Shown: piece by piece, positions 19,599 through 29,701 of the stretch | Layout of the letters: every line of letters begins with the position of its first letter | Numbering within the stretch: the stretch's first letter is position 1 | Source of the DNA: an uncultured Paracoccaceae bacterium | Lineage (GTDB): Bacteria > Pseudomonadota > Alphaproteobacteria > Rhodobacterales > Rhodobacteraceae | Assembly (NCBI GenBank): GCA_913041145.1 | Contig: CAJWHE010000008.1 | Coordinates: 1-64,000, forward strand | Length of the DNA stretch: 64,000 nt | Direction: 5' to 3' | Position numbers and translations under genes: made by a program | Notes under the pieces: model-generated | Seen by the model: the letters and a program-made list of their open reading frames with translations, nothing else | What the model was told of the DNA's origin: nothing | Database searches by the model: none

Positions 19599-22543
19599 TC
19601 GCCAACCAGCTCTGGTTCAGGCTTTTGAGTATGATCCCACTCACCAAACCTAGAAAGATGATCATACTCACCCTCCCAACGGGTTTCAAACACAGCGCGC
19701 CTTGCAGAGTAACCACGGGATCTATCGTTATAACTTGATATAAGGGTGCAAAAATTATCAAAAACTTTAATCAAATTTTTACCATCTAGAGCATTTTTCT
19801 GATCTCTTAATCTAGATGATAAATCGATGTAATACGCTTCTTTTACTACTTTTCTATGTAGAGTTTTTATTCCGCCTTTAACTAAAATTAACGCTAAAAG
19901 TTGCAATTGTTTGTCAAAGTACTCTTGTTTTTTTTCAGAAGGTATCAAACCAGTTTTATAGTCATAGATGATTAGATCTCCATTTGATCTTTGATCTACC
20001 CTGTCAAAAATACCGTTTAAAATGAAGTTTAAATTTTTAATTTCTATTTCTGCTTTGACCTCAGTTAGAATCGGCTTTGTATCTTTGCGCCTAATACCTT
20101 CCGAAGTGATGAAAACATCTGAAAAACTATCAATTTTTTTCTGCCAGGCTACTTTTAAAAATAATGATGGTGCAAAAACTTCTAAAACTGCTTTGGAAAT
20201 ATCTATCAAAAGTTTTTGTGGTTGATCGGGCCATTGGTGTAATGTTGATTTTATAAACTGTTCCATTATCCTATGGATTGCCTCACCCCGCAATGCCGCA
20301 TCTGAGGCAAAACTAATGGGCTTCAATGGTACTAGTTTTAGAATATGCTTAGCGTAAATCGCATACGGATCACGAATTAAACGTTCAATTTGAGTTACAG
20401 ACAATTTCTTTGGTCTACTGGAAACTGGTGGCTGCGGAGATGGTCTTTTTGAAGGTTCAGTTTGTTCATGTGGTTTTTCAAACTCATTACTTAGTTTTAA
20501 CCAAAAATTCCCACGCGATCTCATCTCATTTAAAGGAAAGTGTTCACCTTTTGGCAGACCACTTAGTAGATTATATAACCTGTTAAGCCATCTAGATGGC
20601 ACAGTTTCGGAGTCCGAATTTCGTTTTGATCTTGTAAGCCAAACTTCTGAAGAAGCAATTGCCTGCTGAAAATCATGTGCTGAAAGACCTATAAGGCGTT
20701 CAGGCAGAGGCAAGCCTGCATCGCGCCGCATTTGGCGGTTTATCCAAGGGTCAGGATTAGGTGTCGGTGGCCAAACTCCATCATTAAGGCCCCCTAAAAT
20801 TACAAGGTCTGTCGCATTAACTCGAGCTTCTTGAGTGCCCCAAATCATTATGTCTGGGTGGGAAATGAAGGATGTACGAACTATAGCTTTACTTAAGATG
20901 TGATAGATCAGATTGACATATTGGTTAGGGCTCATTTCCCCCCCCCAAATTGCAGCACCTTCTAAATCGTTAATTACCTCTAACAACTTTTTGCCATCCT
21001 GTGTGGCCCACGGCGTTTTTGTTTCGTTACTGTTCGGACCTTTGATCAAGAGTTTGGTTATTTCAGAGTGAATACTAATATATTTTTCTAGTGCTTGATT
21101 TTCAATATTGATTAAATTTTCTAAACAAGAAAACACCCAAGTAACCCAGTTGGCTGTATCGTTTTCGTCATCTAAGGTTTTAGCCCAGCTTAAGATAGTA
21201 CTTTTATTTGGAAACTTTGCTTTTCCTCGTAGTAGAGATAACTCTAAGTTTCTAGTTTTCATAAGGTGTGCTCTTCGCGTTTCTAAGCAAACAAGTGGGT
21301 GCTTTAAGAGTGCCAAAAAACTTTCAGAAGTTATCTTTTTGCCTATTAACTTTGAAGATTTTAGAAAAAGTCTACCGAACACGGTTAATGATAAGGGTGT
21401 TCCAGCGGCATCATCTACTTCAATACGCCACTGTTTTAATGTTGCGGATATTCGTCTTGCTAAAAGCCTATTAGGAGTGATTACGGTGCATGACTTTTTA
21501 TTTTCTAATGTCTCTCTTATCTTAAGAGCAATTGAAAGAGCTTCGAGTCTCTCTGATGGAGCTTCAAGGATGGTTATACCTTGAGTAGCGGTAAATATAT
21601 GTTTCAGTTTTGGAGCTTCCTTTATCCAATTATCAGTTACTGGAGCTGGTTGTAGAGCTAAAGAAATAAGTTTGTTTCTTGGTTCATTATAGGGACTCTT
21701 TTCAGTCCATTTATCAATTTCGGAAAATTTAATTCCTAATCCTGATAGAAGTGATTTTAAACGATATTGGGGATGATCTTCGATTGAAGAACTTGAAGAT
21801 TTAGAATTCCCAAGAGTATGCCAAACAAGGTCTGACATTTCAAAGTCGACACCTGGAAGAATTACTGCACCGAACGGAAGTTTTGTTACAAGTTTAATAA
21901 ATTTTTGAGTTGTTCCTCGTGAACCTGTCGAGCCCGCTATTATAATTGGATTTGAGGGGGGATTTTTAATCCATTTTGCCTCTAAAAGGTCTATTACCAA
22001 CCTTTGACGACGCTCTTCAGTAACGATACTATTAAGATCAAAATATTGATTGATTAGTTCGAAAAATTTTTTATTTCTGGACCAGTATTGGGAGTAATTC
22101 TGTACGTCTAGATTCACTATGCTGTCGGGTGATAAACCTTCTTCATGAAGCTGCTGGATTAAATTTGCTAAACTATCGGCTAGCTCGAAGCAAGAGCTAG
22201 GAGATCCCATATCAGGTTCTAATTCAATAAATTTCGATATTAATTGTGCTAACTCAAGACGTATACCTAATGGGTTTCTTGAAGGTTTTATTTTTGAAAA
22301 ACTTGGATCATTTGATAGATCATTTAGGGTTAACAAACGAGGTAAAATAGTGGCATCAGAATTTGTTAATTCGTCCTTTACTCTCTGGCGCATACGGTTT
22401 GAGTTAACATATATTTCGATTTCCGCCATTTCTTCAGGCGAACTACTCTCTAACCGTTTTCTTAGCCCACAAACAAATTCTTTAGGGAAGTCTACCCCTG
22501 GAGGAAGCCCAAAAAAAAGAGATTTTTCAGATTTTTTAAACAT
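19595..22543 (-). CDS. addB: Double-strand break repair protein AddB
   Basis: The 982-residue protein matches alphaproteobacterial AddB. The N-terminal inactivated helicase region lacks a Walker A motif (SLFFGLPPGVDFPKEF). A middle block carries DLVILGGLNDGVWPPTPNPDPWINRQMRRD. The C-terminal nuclease has LSVTQIERLIRDPYAIYAKHIL and the catalytic LIIYDYKTG. It is the partner of AddA: its helicase fold is thought to recognise Chi and its nuclease cuts one strand. It is coupled to addA by a 4-base overlap; murU ends 17 bases upstream. Confidence 0.94.
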   Translation of the reverse strand: MFKKSEKSLFFGLPPGVDFPKEFVCGLRKRLESSSPEEMAEIEIYVNSNRMRQRVKDELTNSDATILPRLLTLNDLSNDPSFSKIKPSRNPLGIRLELAQLISKFIELEPDMGSPSSCFELADSLANLIQQLHEEGLSPDSIVNLDVQNYSQYWSRNKKFFELINQYFDLNSIVTEERRQRLVIDLLEAKWIKNPPSNPIIIAGSTGSRGTTQKFIKLVTKLPFGAVILPGVDFEMSDLVWHTLGNSKSSSSSIEDHPQYRLKSLLSGLGIKFSEIDKWTEKSPYNEPRNKLISLALQPAPVTDNWIKEAPKLKHIFTATQGITILEAPSERLEALSIALKIRETLENKKSCTVITPNRLLARRISATLKQWRIEVDDAAGTPLSLTVFGRLFLKSSKLIGKKITSESFLALLKHPLVCLETRRAHLMKTRNLELSLLRGKAKFPNKSTILSWAKTLDDENDTANWVTWVFSCLENLINIENQALEKYISIHSEITKLLIKGPNSNETKTPWATQDGKKLLEVINDLEGAAIWGGEMSPNQYVNLIYHILSKAIVRTSFISHPDIMIWGTQEARVNATDLVILGGLNDGVWPPTPNPDPWINRQMRRDAGLPLPERLIGLSAHDFQQAIASSEVWLTRSKRNSDSETVPSRWLNRLYNLLSGLPKGEHFPLNEMRSRGNFWLKLSNEFEKPHEQTEPSKRPSPQPPVSSRPKKLSVTQIERLIRDPYAIYAKHILKLVPLKPISFASDAALRGEAIHRIMEQFIKSTLHQWPDQPQKLLIDISKAVLEVFAPSLFLKVAWQKKIDSFSDVFITSEGIRRKDTKPILTEVKAEIEIKNLNFILNGIFDRVDQRSNGDLIIYDYKTGLIPSEKKQEYFDKQLQLLALILVKGGIKTLHRKVVKEAYYIDLSSRLRDQKNALDGKNLIKVFDNFCTLISSYNDRSRGYSARRAVFETRWEGEYDHLSRFGEWDHTQKPEPELVGE

Positions 22544-22560
22544 TCCAGTTCACGTATCTC

Positions 22561-23250
22561 CTAAGATATTTTTAACAGTTTTTCAGCCTTTTTTATGCCA
22601 GCAGGTGTTCCAACATCGACCCAACTTCCTGAGTACTCTAGACCATATATTGTTTTGTCTGAGATCATGTTATCCCACACGATATTAAGAGAAAAGTTCG
22701 TTAGATTTATTTTTGAAAAGCGATTGGTTTTAATAATTTGAGCTCCTGTATAGATCAAACCTGAGTTGTTTCGCTTTAGTAAGCTATCCTTATTTAAAGA
22801 GAAATCACCTTTTCTGGGATGACCAAGGTTTTTTTCTTGTGGAGCAAGTAAAAGCAGAGCCTCCATATATGTAGGGTCCCACGCTTTTTCTAAAATCTGC
22901 AATGGGTTCTGTCCTTTATAAATGGAGTCAGAGTTTAGAGTAAAGATAGTGTTATTTCTTATTATTGGGAGAGCATTTTTAAGTCCTCCACCTGTTTCAT
23001 AAATATTTGGCTCTTCAACAATAACTGTAACATTTGAATATTTTTTTAAGTGCTTTGTTAATAGCTCATGTTTATAATGTGCGTTTACAATAACTGACAT
23101 ATTAGATTTTTGTAGTAATGATAAAGTATGGTCAATTAGGGTTTTACTTCCTACTTTTATTAGTGGTTTAGGAGTAGAAATAGTCAGTTTTTCCATTCGA
23201 GTACCAAAACCCGCAGCAAATACCATTACCTCTGTTAACTCAGGATACAT
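22561..23250 (-). CDS. murU: N-acetylmuramate-1-phosphate uridylyltransferase MurU
   Basis: The 229-residue nucleotidyltransferase begins with VMVFAAGFGTRMEKLTISTPKPLIKVGSKTLI, the NTP-binding loop of sugar-1-phosphate nucleotidyltransferases. ETGGGLKNALPII and the late SGSWVDVGTPAGIKKAE match MurU. It makes UDP-MurNAc from MurNAc-1-P in the fosfomycin-insensitive cell-wall recycling route. The start overlaps amgK by 11 bases, which supports the specific assignment over a general nucleotidyltransferase. Confidence 0.88.
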   Translation of the reverse strand: MYPELTEVMVFAAGFGTRMEKLTISTPKPLIKVGSKTLIDHTLSLLQKSNMSVIVNAHYKHELLTKHLKKYSNVTVIVEEPNIYETGGGLKNALPIIRNNTIFTLNSDSIYKGQNPLQILEKAWDPTYMEALLLLAPQEKNLGHPRKGDFSLNKDSLLKRNNSGLIYTGAQIIKTNRFSKINLTNFSLNIVWDNMISDKTIYGLEYSGSWVDVGTPAGIKKAEKLLKIS

Positions 23251-24259
23251 GGGAGTTTTTTATTCTTTGAATTACATCATTATTTGGCTCTGGAAAAAAA
23301 TCCCTAATTAGTGAGCTGAGATCTTCTAGGGAAGGATGCCGTAGATCTTCAATAAGCTTCCTCCAAATGCCTGGAATAAATGTTAGGTAGTCTTTCTTAT
23401 GATCCCTTACTGATAATCGAGTAAAAACACCTAGTATACGTAAATTACGTTGTGCGCTACAGACAGAGAAACCATGCTCAAAGTCTTCGACGTTTAACTT
23501 GGTATTCAAAAGGTAATGTTCTAAGCATTTACGTTTGATTTCTGGACTGACCTCTCGTCGAATATCGTTAAGCAGTGATGCAAGATCATAAGCGGGATGT
23601 CCAAGCATTGTATCTTGGAAATCTAATATCCCAACACGCTGATGACCTTTCCTGTGATTTAACCAAATTAAATTTTCTGCATGGAAGTCGCGATGAACCA
23701 TTATTAGTGGGGTGTTCATTACCTTAATTAAAGAGGCATTCAGCAAATTATAAAATTTAGTTTTTAATGTAACGTTTAGTGACTCCGCCAAACCGTACTC
23801 CAAATACCATTCTAAAGCTAAAAGTGATTTATTGACCATGTCTGTATTATTATAAACATCAAGACCTTTTAACGGTGTGGAATGATATAAACGGATTAAA
23901 TTATCAGTGGCATTTATATAAAACTCCAGCTCATAAGTAGGTTTGTTAATTAACATTTTGGAAAATAAATTTTCTCCAAAATCTTCTAATATTAAAAATC
24001 CATTTGAAATGTCACTATCGTAAATTTTTGGGACACTTAATCCAATTTTTTGAAAGTACTTACAAACTTTTACAAATGGTTTTACATCTTCTCCATCCTC
24101 TGGAGGAGCATCCATTAGAATTGAAGTGCCGTTCATACAACATGTTAAGCGCTCATAGCGCCTTCTTGAGGCATCTCCTTGTATGTGAGTGCGTTTAGCA
24201 TTTTTCCATAATGATCTAGAAAGAAAAATACTTGTAAGCTTTGCGCGACTAGGGTTCAT
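23240..24259 (-). CDS. amgK: Anomeric MurNAc/GlcNAc kinase AmgK
   Basis: The 339-residue aminoglycoside-phosphotransferase-fold kinase has QGDASRRRYERL near the N-terminus, the catalytic loop VHRDFHAENLIWL and the Mg2+-binding ILDFQDTMLGHPAYDLASLL. It phosphorylates MurNAc at C1, providing the substrate for MurU. It overlaps both tsaE (11 bases) and murU (11 bases), so all three are one transcription unit. In this lineage the genes sit between tsaE and addB, as here. Confidence 0.9.
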   Translation of the reverse strand: MNPSRAKLTSIFLSRSLWKNAKRTHIQGDASRRRYERLTCCMNGTSILMDAPPEDGEDVKPFVKVCKYFQKIGLSVPKIYDSDISNGFLILEDFGENLFSKMLINKPTYELEFYINATDNLIRLYHSTPLKGLDVYNNTDMVNKSLLALEWYLEYGLAESLNVTLKTKFYNLLNASLIKVMNTPLIMVHRDFHAENLIWLNHRKGHQRVGILDFQDTMLGHPAYDLASLLNDIRREVSPEIKRKCLEHYLLNTKLNVEDFEHGFSVCSAQRNLRILGVFTRLSVRDHKKDYLTFIPGIWRKLIEDLRHPSLEDLSSLIRDFFPEPNNDVIQRIKNSHVS

Positions 24260-24758
24260 TTTTAAACTTTTTAATTATTAATTTTAAATCAATCATTATT
24301 TTTTCATCATGACACATTATATTACAAATTCGAGAGGTATCCGAATGATACTTAAAATTAATATAAATTGCATTTAAAGGGAGGTAGTTTTTTAATTTTT
24401 CTGGCCATTCAACGATACAAATTTCATTTCCAAAAGCGTCTGAAAGACCTAATTCGGTTAAATCATCTGTTGAATTAAGTCGATAAAGGTCAGCATGCCA
24501 TATTTCTGTTTCTGGTGTTTGATAGGTCTGTACTAATGTGTACGTAGGTGACGGGATGTCTTCAATAATTCCATATTTTGATAAAAGTTTTTGTATATAT
24601 TTTCGTGCAAAGAAAGTTTTACCTGCCCCTATCTCTCCATATAGCAATATTGTTGTGCCAGCGGGGCTACTATCTGCAATTTGCCTCGCCAGAAGGCTTG
24701 TTTTATCTTCTGAAGAAAGCAGGATGGATGTCCCGAGCTGTAATTTGGATTCATTCAT
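24249..24758 (-). CDS. tsaE: tRNA threonylcarbamoyladenosine biosynthesis protein TsaE
   Basis: The 169-residue small P-loop ATPase has Walker A GEIGAGKT (residues 41-48), then SPTYTLVQTY, EIWHADLYRL and the terminal CIVEWPEKL segment, all TsaE signatures. It works with TsaB/TsaD in t6A37 modification of ANN-decoding tRNAs; tsaD is in the same window at about 31 kb. It is first in the tsaE-amgK-murU-addB-addA-trxA run and follows regB by 54 bases on the same strand. Confidence 0.94.
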   Translation of the reverse strand: MNESKLQLGTSILLSSEDKTSLLARQIADSSPAGTTILLYGEIGAGKTFFARKYIQKLLSKYGIIEDIPSPTYTLVQTYQTPETEIWHADLYRLNSTDDLTELGLSDAFGNEICIVEWPEKLKNYLPLNAIYINFKYHSDTSRICNIMCHDEKIMIDLKLIIKKFKNEP

Positions 24759-24812
24759 AGAGTTGTTTCTTTAGAAAGTTTTCTAATCGGTAGATTAATT
24801 TTTTAATAGAAG

Positions 24813-26210
24813 TTAAGTTTTAAATTGTTGGTTTTCTCCCAATGCAATCGCCCTATTTTGGTTTGGATCTTCAATAATACTACGAATCCAAGTTACTTCT
24901 GCGATGGCGCCTCTTGATTGATCTTTATGTTTCTTTTTGTATTTGAGATCAGAGCCATTCGAAAAAGAAATTTGTGCTCCTGATCGTTCTAGTAGTGTTT
25001 TTGCAATAAATAGACCTAAACCCATACCTTCATATTCAGAATGTGAATCTTTAGATGTAAAAGTATCTCGCCTTCTGATAAAAGGATCACCTATTCTCCC
25101 AAATATATCGGCGGGATAACCATCTCCATCATCACAAATTCGTACACTAATTGTATTGTCATTCCAAGTAGTATCAATCCATATTTCAGTTTTAGCAAAA
25201 TCAACCGCATTTTGAATTAGATTTCTTACACCATGAATTATTTCTGGTTGCCTATGAATGTAAGGAATATTTTCACTTTTGTTATTTTGGAATGTGTGAG
25301 AAATATTAATTACCTTATTACGTTTTGAGTGAGGTTCAGCAGCTTCTTCAATCAGGTTTGTAATAGGAACTATTTTTATCTGCAGATCATCTTTCCCACT
25401 TCTTCCCATAGAATCTAAGATCACTTTACATCTTTGTACTTGTTCACGAATTAATTCTGCGTCTTCTCTTAACTCCTTATTATTTTTTAAGTCTTCTATT
25501 AATTCAGTACTAGCAAGATTTATTGTTGCCAGTGGTGTTCCTAATTCATGTGCTGCAGCAGCGACGACGCCACCCAAGTCAGTAAGTTTCTGTTCTCTAC
25601 TTAGGGCCATTTGAGTTGCGAGGAGTGCTTGGCTCATTAAGTGTGTCTCTGAAGTCACTCGCCGTGCATAAAATGCCAAAAACACTATCCCAATCATTAA
25701 TGCTATCCAAAAACCAACAGTAAATAAAAACGGAAGTTTTATAACTATGCCAGATTGCATAATTAATGGCACGTGATCAAAAGCGAGTACACTTACTAAA
25801 ATGATTGCTAAGCCGCTGATGAAAAAAGTTGAAAACGGCCGTAAGGTCATTGCTGATACTGTTACAGGGGCTAGAATAAGAATTGAAAATGGGTTGTTTA
25901 GTCCGCCAGTCAGATAAAGCAAGACAGCTAATTGAATAAGATCAAAGAGTAACATTACTAAGAAATCGCGTTCCGGTAGTCGACGATTTTCTGGAAAGAT
26001 AAATGTGGCTACTAAATTTATAAAAACTGAAGCTACGATGGCTAATATACAAAGTTTAAGATCTATCTGGAGCCCTACAATGAACTTTGAAATGAGAATA
26101 GCGGTAACTTGCCCAATCACAGCAAGCCATCGGAGTATTATTAAAGTACGAAGACGTACAAGGCCACTCCGGGCACTCTGTGCATAAATGCTTGCATAAT
26201 TCATACTCAT
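24813..26210 (-). CDS. regB: Redox sensor histidine kinase RegB/PrrB/ActS
   Basis: The 465-residue kinase has about six N-terminal transmembrane helices (residues 23-185). The quinone-sensing heptad is GGLNNPF (102-108). The phospho-acceptor His221 is in AAHELGTPLATI. A redox-box cysteine, Cys261, lies in REQVQRCKVIL, equivalent to Cys265 of Rhodobacter RegB. The C-terminal ATPase domain has RNLIQNAVDFA, DDGDGYP and GMGLGLFIAKTLL. It controls energy-generating and redox-balancing genes through RegA. It is divergent from senC with regA beyond it, the classic regB/senC/regA layout. Confidence 0.95.
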   Translation of the reverse strand: MSMNYASIYAQSARSGLVRLRTLIILRWLAVIGQVTAILISKFIVGLQIDLKLCILAIVASVFINLVATFIFPENRRLPERDFLVMLLFDLIQLAVLLYLTGGLNNPFSILILAPVTVSAMTLRPFSTFFISGLAIILVSVLAFDHVPLIMQSGIVIKLPFLFTVGFWIALMIGIVFLAFYARRVTSETHLMSQALLATQMALSREQKLTDLGGVVAAAAHELGTPLATINLASTELIEDLKNNKELREDAELIREQVQRCKVILDSMGRSGKDDLQIKIVPITNLIEEAAEPHSKRNKVINISHTFQNNKSENIPYIHRQPEIIHGVRNLIQNAVDFAKTEIWIDTTWNDNTISVRICDDGDGYPADIFGRIGDPFIRRRDTFTSKDSHSEYEGMGLGLFIAKTLLERSGAQISFSNGSDLKYKKKHKDQSRGAIAEVTWIRSIIEDPNQNRAIALGENQQFKT

Positions 26211-26302
26211 TTAGTTGGAATATTTATAAAAATCATAATAAGAGAATGATACTCGTAGAAAGGTTGCCGATCAACTAATTGTATCTAAATTGGAGACTAA
26301 AA

Positions 26303-26920
26303 ATGAAAAAGAATTATCTTATGCTTTCTGCGGGTATAATCATATTGGTGATACTGGCTTTTAATGGAGTGATTTTTTATAAAAAATATGTCAACGAGGC
26401 CTCTTTGTGTTCGCCGGGGAATATTTCAGGTAACGCAAATATTGGAGGCAATTTTAATTTAGTAGATGAAAACGAACAGTTAGTTAGCAACACAGATGTG
26501 ATAGATGAACCTGTCTTGGTATACTTTGGATATACTTTTTGTCCTGATATATGCCCCATAGATGTTATGCGAAACGCAGAAGCCACAGAGCTTTTATTTG
26601 CAAAAGGTATCAGGATAAAGCCAATATTTATTACAATTGATCCAGAGAGAGACACTCCTAAAGTGCTTAAAGAATTTACAGATCTAATGCATCCGGAGAT
26701 GCTTGGGTTAACGGGGAGCTTAAAACAAATTAAAGCAGCTTCGATAGCATATAGGACTTATTATAAAAAACAGGTTTCTGAAGATGAGTATTATTTAGTA
26801 GATCATTCGACATTTACTTATTTCTTGACCCCTCAAAAAGGTTTTGTTGATTTTTTTAGACGAGAGGACTCTCCTGAAAAAATAGCAGAAACTATTTCAT
26901 GTCACCTGAAAAAAACCTAA
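26303..26920 (+). CDS. senC: SCO1/SenC/PrrC copper chaperone family protein
   Basis: The protein is 205 residues from the ATG at 26303, chosen for the GGAG 7 bases upstream; a TTG 24 bases earlier is less likely. One N-terminal membrane anchor spans about residues 7-26. The thioredoxin fold has the copper-binding TFCPDIC (Cys80, Cys84) and His168 in VDHSTFTYF. SCO proteins deliver copper to cytochrome oxidase CuA or act as thiol reductases. Its position between regB and regA is conserved in Rhodobacter, where it links copper/redox state to Reg signalling. Confidence 0.93.
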   Translation: MKKNYLMLSAGIIILVILAFNGVIFYKKYVNEASLCSPGNISGNANIGGNFNLVDENEQLVSNTDVIDEPVLVYFGYTFCPDICPIDVMRNAEATELLFAKGIRIKPIFITIDPERDTPKVLKEFTDLMHPEMLGLTGSLKQIKAASIAYRTYYKKQVSEDEYYLVDHSTFTYFLTPQKGFVDFFRREDSPEKIAETISCHLKKT

Positions 26921-27000
26921 TTACAACAGCATTTAAATTACAATAGAATTATTGAGTTATTTTTCTTGAAACAATGTAGAGGTTGTGGGAGGAAGTATTT

Positions 27001-27555
27001 ATGGTTGAACGACTTTTAAACGAAATTGGCAAAGACAACTCATTATTAATAGTTGATGATGATGAACCATTCCTAAGAAGATTGTCTAGGGCGATGGAGA
27101 AACGTGGATTTTCTCCAGAAACAGCAGATAGTATTGCTGCTGGTAAAGCAATAGCAACAGCGCGTCCTCCTGCGTATGCTGTGGTAGATCTTCGTTTGAC
27201 GGATGGAAATGGTTTAGATGTAGTCGAAATTTTAAGAGATAAACGTCCAGATTGTAAGGTAGTCATATTGACAGGTTATGGGGCTATTGCTACGGCGGTT
27301 GCAGCTGTAAAAATTGGTGCAACAGATTATTTATCAAAACCAGCTGACGCTAATGATGTAACTAATGCGTTATTAGCAGTTGCAGACGGTTTACCTCCAC
27401 CACCAGAAAACCCAATGTCCGCTGATCGTGTAAGGTGGGAGCATATTCAACGTGTTTATGAGCTTTGCGATAGGAACGTTAGTGAAACGGCTAGGCGTCT
27501 AAATATGCACCGTAGAACTTTGCAGAGAATTCTGGCTAAAAGATCTCCTAGATAA
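27001..27555 (+). CDS. regA: Response regulator RegA/PrrA/ActR
   Basis: The protein is 184 residues from the ATG at 27001; GGGAGG ends 8 bases upstream, overriding an in-frame TTG at 26983. The receiver domain has LIVDDDEPF, phospho-acceptor Asp63 (VVDLRLTDGNG, the same number as Rhodobacter RegA) and ILTGYGAIATAV. A proline-rich linker (PPPPENP) leads to a Fis-type helix-turn-helix (NVSETARRLNMHRRTLQRIL). This class is among the most conserved response regulators. Its last 8 bases overlap the convergent HD-domain gene. Confidence 0.96.
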   Translation: MVERLLNEIGKDNSLLIVDDDEPFLRRLSRAMEKRGFSPETADSIAAGKAIATARPPAYAVVDLRLTDGNGLDVVEILRDKRPDCKVVILTGYGAIATAVAAVKIGATDYLSKPADANDVTNALLAVADGLPPPPENPMSADRVRWEHIQRVYELCDRNVSETARRLNMHRRTLQRILAKRSPR

Positions 27556-28144
27556 TTATTGATTGTAATAGTGCTTCAAATCTTTCAATAAATTTTGATT
27601 TAACGACCATAGGTTGTCTCAAAACTAATTCTGGATAGTTAAAGAACTCATCAGGTGGAACTCCAAAAAATTTGTTTGCTTCATTTATGCTAAAGCCTGC
27701 AATTAGTGTTGCTTCCAGCCAAGCAGATATTTTATCTGCTTTTTTTATCTGAAGTTTTATATTTGAAGGGACCTTTGCAGGTAAACCAAACCTGATGTGT
27801 ATAGATTCTATAAGTTTTTCTTCTAGTTGGGCATAATTCGGGCCAATAGCAGCTTTCACTGGCGAAATCATATCTCCTATTACGTACTCAGGGGCATCGT
27901 GAAGCAGTGTAGCTAGCTTCCACTTGTTTGATACCTTTGGGTTAAGCTTAAAAAATATTTTTTCGACTAGTAGGGAGTGCTCTGCAACGGAGTAAGGAAA
28001 ATTCCCTTCTGTTTGACCATTCCACCGTGCGACAAAGGAAAGGCCATGAGCAATATCTTCAATTTCAATATCCATTGGAGATGGATCAAGTAGATCCAAC
28101 CTTCTACCTGAGAGCATTCGCTGCCATGCGCGTGGTGTTTTCAT
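27548..28144 (-). CDS. HD-domain phosphohydrolase (YfbR-like)
   Basis: The 198-residue HD-superfamily protein has its metal-binding residues in SVAEHSLLVEKIF and ATLLHDAPEYVIGDMISPVK. This pattern resembles YfbR-type 5'-deoxyribonucleotidases, which act on dNMPs, but the substrate is unproven. It is convergent with regA (8-base overlap) and divergent from ahcY. In Rhodobacter capsulatus hvrA/hvrB occupy this space; here only this gene is present. Confidence 0.82.
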   Translation of the reverse strand: MKTPRAWQRMLSGRRLDLLDPSPMDIEIEDIAHGLSFVARWNGQTEGNFPYSVAEHSLLVEKIFFKLNPKVSNKWKLATLLHDAPEYVIGDMISPVKAAIGPNYAQLEEKLIESIHIRFGLPAKVPSNIKLQIKKADKISAWLEATLIAGFSINEANKFFGVPPDEFFNYPELVLRQPMVVKSKFIERFEALLQSIII

Positions 28145-28247
28145 AAAGTTTCCTAGTAAAGAATAATATAATATTTATTAATAATCACGATTGCAGATTC
28201 CTTTAGCAACTGTTAACCGGTTTTTCAAACTTAAAGAGGATTACGCA

Positions 28248-29642
28248 ATGAACAATGACTATATCATAAAAGACATTTCACTGGCCAGCTTTGGTAGGAA
28301 AGAATTAGTGATTGCTGAAACAGAGATGCCGGGCTTAATGGCGCTGCGTGAAGAATATAAAGATTTAAAACCTCTTAAAGGAGCTCGAATAGCAGGCTCG
28401 CTTCATATGACAATTCAAACTGCAGTTTTAATAGAAACACTTGTAGAACTTGGCGCAGCAGTGAGGTGGGCATCTTGCAATGTTTTTTCTACGCAGGATC
28501 ATGCTGCGGCAGCAATAGCAGAAGGTGGGACACCAGTCTTTGCCATAAAAGGAGAAACACTGCCGGAATACTGGGATTACGCAGACAAAATATTTGATTT
28601 TGATGAAGGAACCTGTAACTTAATTTTAGATGATGGCGGAGATGCTACATTGTATATCCTGCTTGGGGCTAGGGTTGAAGCAGGTGAAGAAGAGTTAATT
28701 TCTGTACCAAAGTCAGAAGAAGAAGAAGCTCTTTTTGCTCAAATTAGGTCACGAATTTCAAAGAATCCAGGTTGGTTTGCAAAGCAGCGTGACGCAATCA
28801 AAGGTGTTTCAGAAGAAACTACAACAGGTGTTCACAGATTATATGAGCTAGTCAAAGAGGGTTTACTACCTTTTCCAGCAATTAACGTTAATGATTCAGT
28901 CACAAAATCAAAATTTGATAATAAATATGGCTGTAAAGAGAGTTTAGTAGATGGAATCAGGCGGGCAACAGATACTATGATGGCAGGAAAAGTTGCCGTT
29001 GTGTGTGGATATGGGGATGTTGGCAAAGGTTCTGCCGCGTCACTAAGTGGTGCCGGTGCAAGGGTTAAAGTTACAGAAGTTGATCCAATATGTGCACTCC
29101 AGGCTGCAATGGATGGCTTTGAAGTGGTTCTATTAGAAGAGGAGGTTGCAAAGGCAGATATCTTTATTACAACTACTGGTAATAAAGATGTAATTAGAAT
29201 TGAGCATCTACGTGATATGAAAGATATGGCTATTGTTGGAAACATTGGTCATTTCGATAATGAAATCCAAGTTGCATCCTTAAAAAATCATAAATGGACA
29301 AATATAAAAGACCAAGTAGATATGATAGAAATGCCTTCAGGTTCCAGAATTATTTTACTTTCTGAAGGACGGTTACTTAATCTTGGTAATGCCACTGGGC
29401 ATCCATCATTCGTGATGTCTGCATCTTTTACAAACCAAGTCTTGGCTCAAATAGAGCTTTGGACTCAAGGATCTAGTTATAAAAATGAGGTATATATTTT
29501 ACCTAAAAAATTAGATGAAAAAGTAGCTCGCCTTCATTTGGACCGAATTGGTGTTAAGCTTACAAAGCTTCAAGAAGATCAAGCTGACTACATTGGAGTA
29601 GGAACAGATGGACCGTTTAAAGCAGAGCATTATCGCTACTAA
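28248..29642 (+). CDS. ahcY: Adenosylhomocysteinase (SAH hydrolase)
   Basis: The protein is 464 residues from the ATG at 28248, preceded by AGAGGA; an in-frame ATG at 28191 would add 19 residues lacking family similarity. Visible signatures are [32 protein letters not shown], the NAD site [12 protein letters not shown] and the invariant C-terminal KAEHYRY. It converts S-adenosylhomocysteine to adenosine and homocysteine, relieving product inhibition of methyltransferases. Its position downstream of regA is conserved in Rhodobacter. No convincing SAH- or SAM-type riboswitch was found in the 103 bases before the ATG. Confidence 0.96.
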   Translation: MNNDYIIKDISLASFGRKELVIAETEMPGLMALREEYKDLKPLKGARIAGSLHMTIQTAVLIETLVELGAAVRWASCNVFSTQDHAAAAIAEGGTPVFAIKGETLPEYWDYADKIFDFDEGTCNLILDDGGDATLYILLGARVEAGEEELISVPKSEEEEALFAQIRSRISKNPGWFAKQRDAIKGVSEETTTGVHRLYELVKEGLLPFPAINVNDSVTKSKFDNKYGCKESLVDGIRRATDTMMAGKVAVVCGYGDVGKGSAASLSGAGARVKVTEVDPICALQAAMDGFEVVLLEEEVAKADIFITTTGNKDVIRIEHLRDMKDMAIVGNIGHFDNEIQVASLKNHKWTNIKDQVDMIEMPSGSRIILLSEGRLLNLGNATGHPSFVMSASFTNQVLAQIELWTQGSSYKNEVYILPKKLDEKVARLHLDRIGVKLTKLQEDQADYIGVGTDGPFKAEHYRY

Positions 29643-29701
29643 AGGTTAATAATTTCGTTATCGTTCATAAACTTTTGTTGCCTTAAATCTGATTGTCAGC
29701 C

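Noticed and set aside
28145-28247. Possible SAM/SAH riboswitch upstream of ahcY (TTGCAG, GTTAA and TTAAAGAGGA words)
   Set aside because: The words recall SAM-II/SAM-V leaders, but they are not in the right order or spacing, and no pseudoknot or SAH-aptamer core (GCGCTGC, CCAGGCTCGG) could be built.
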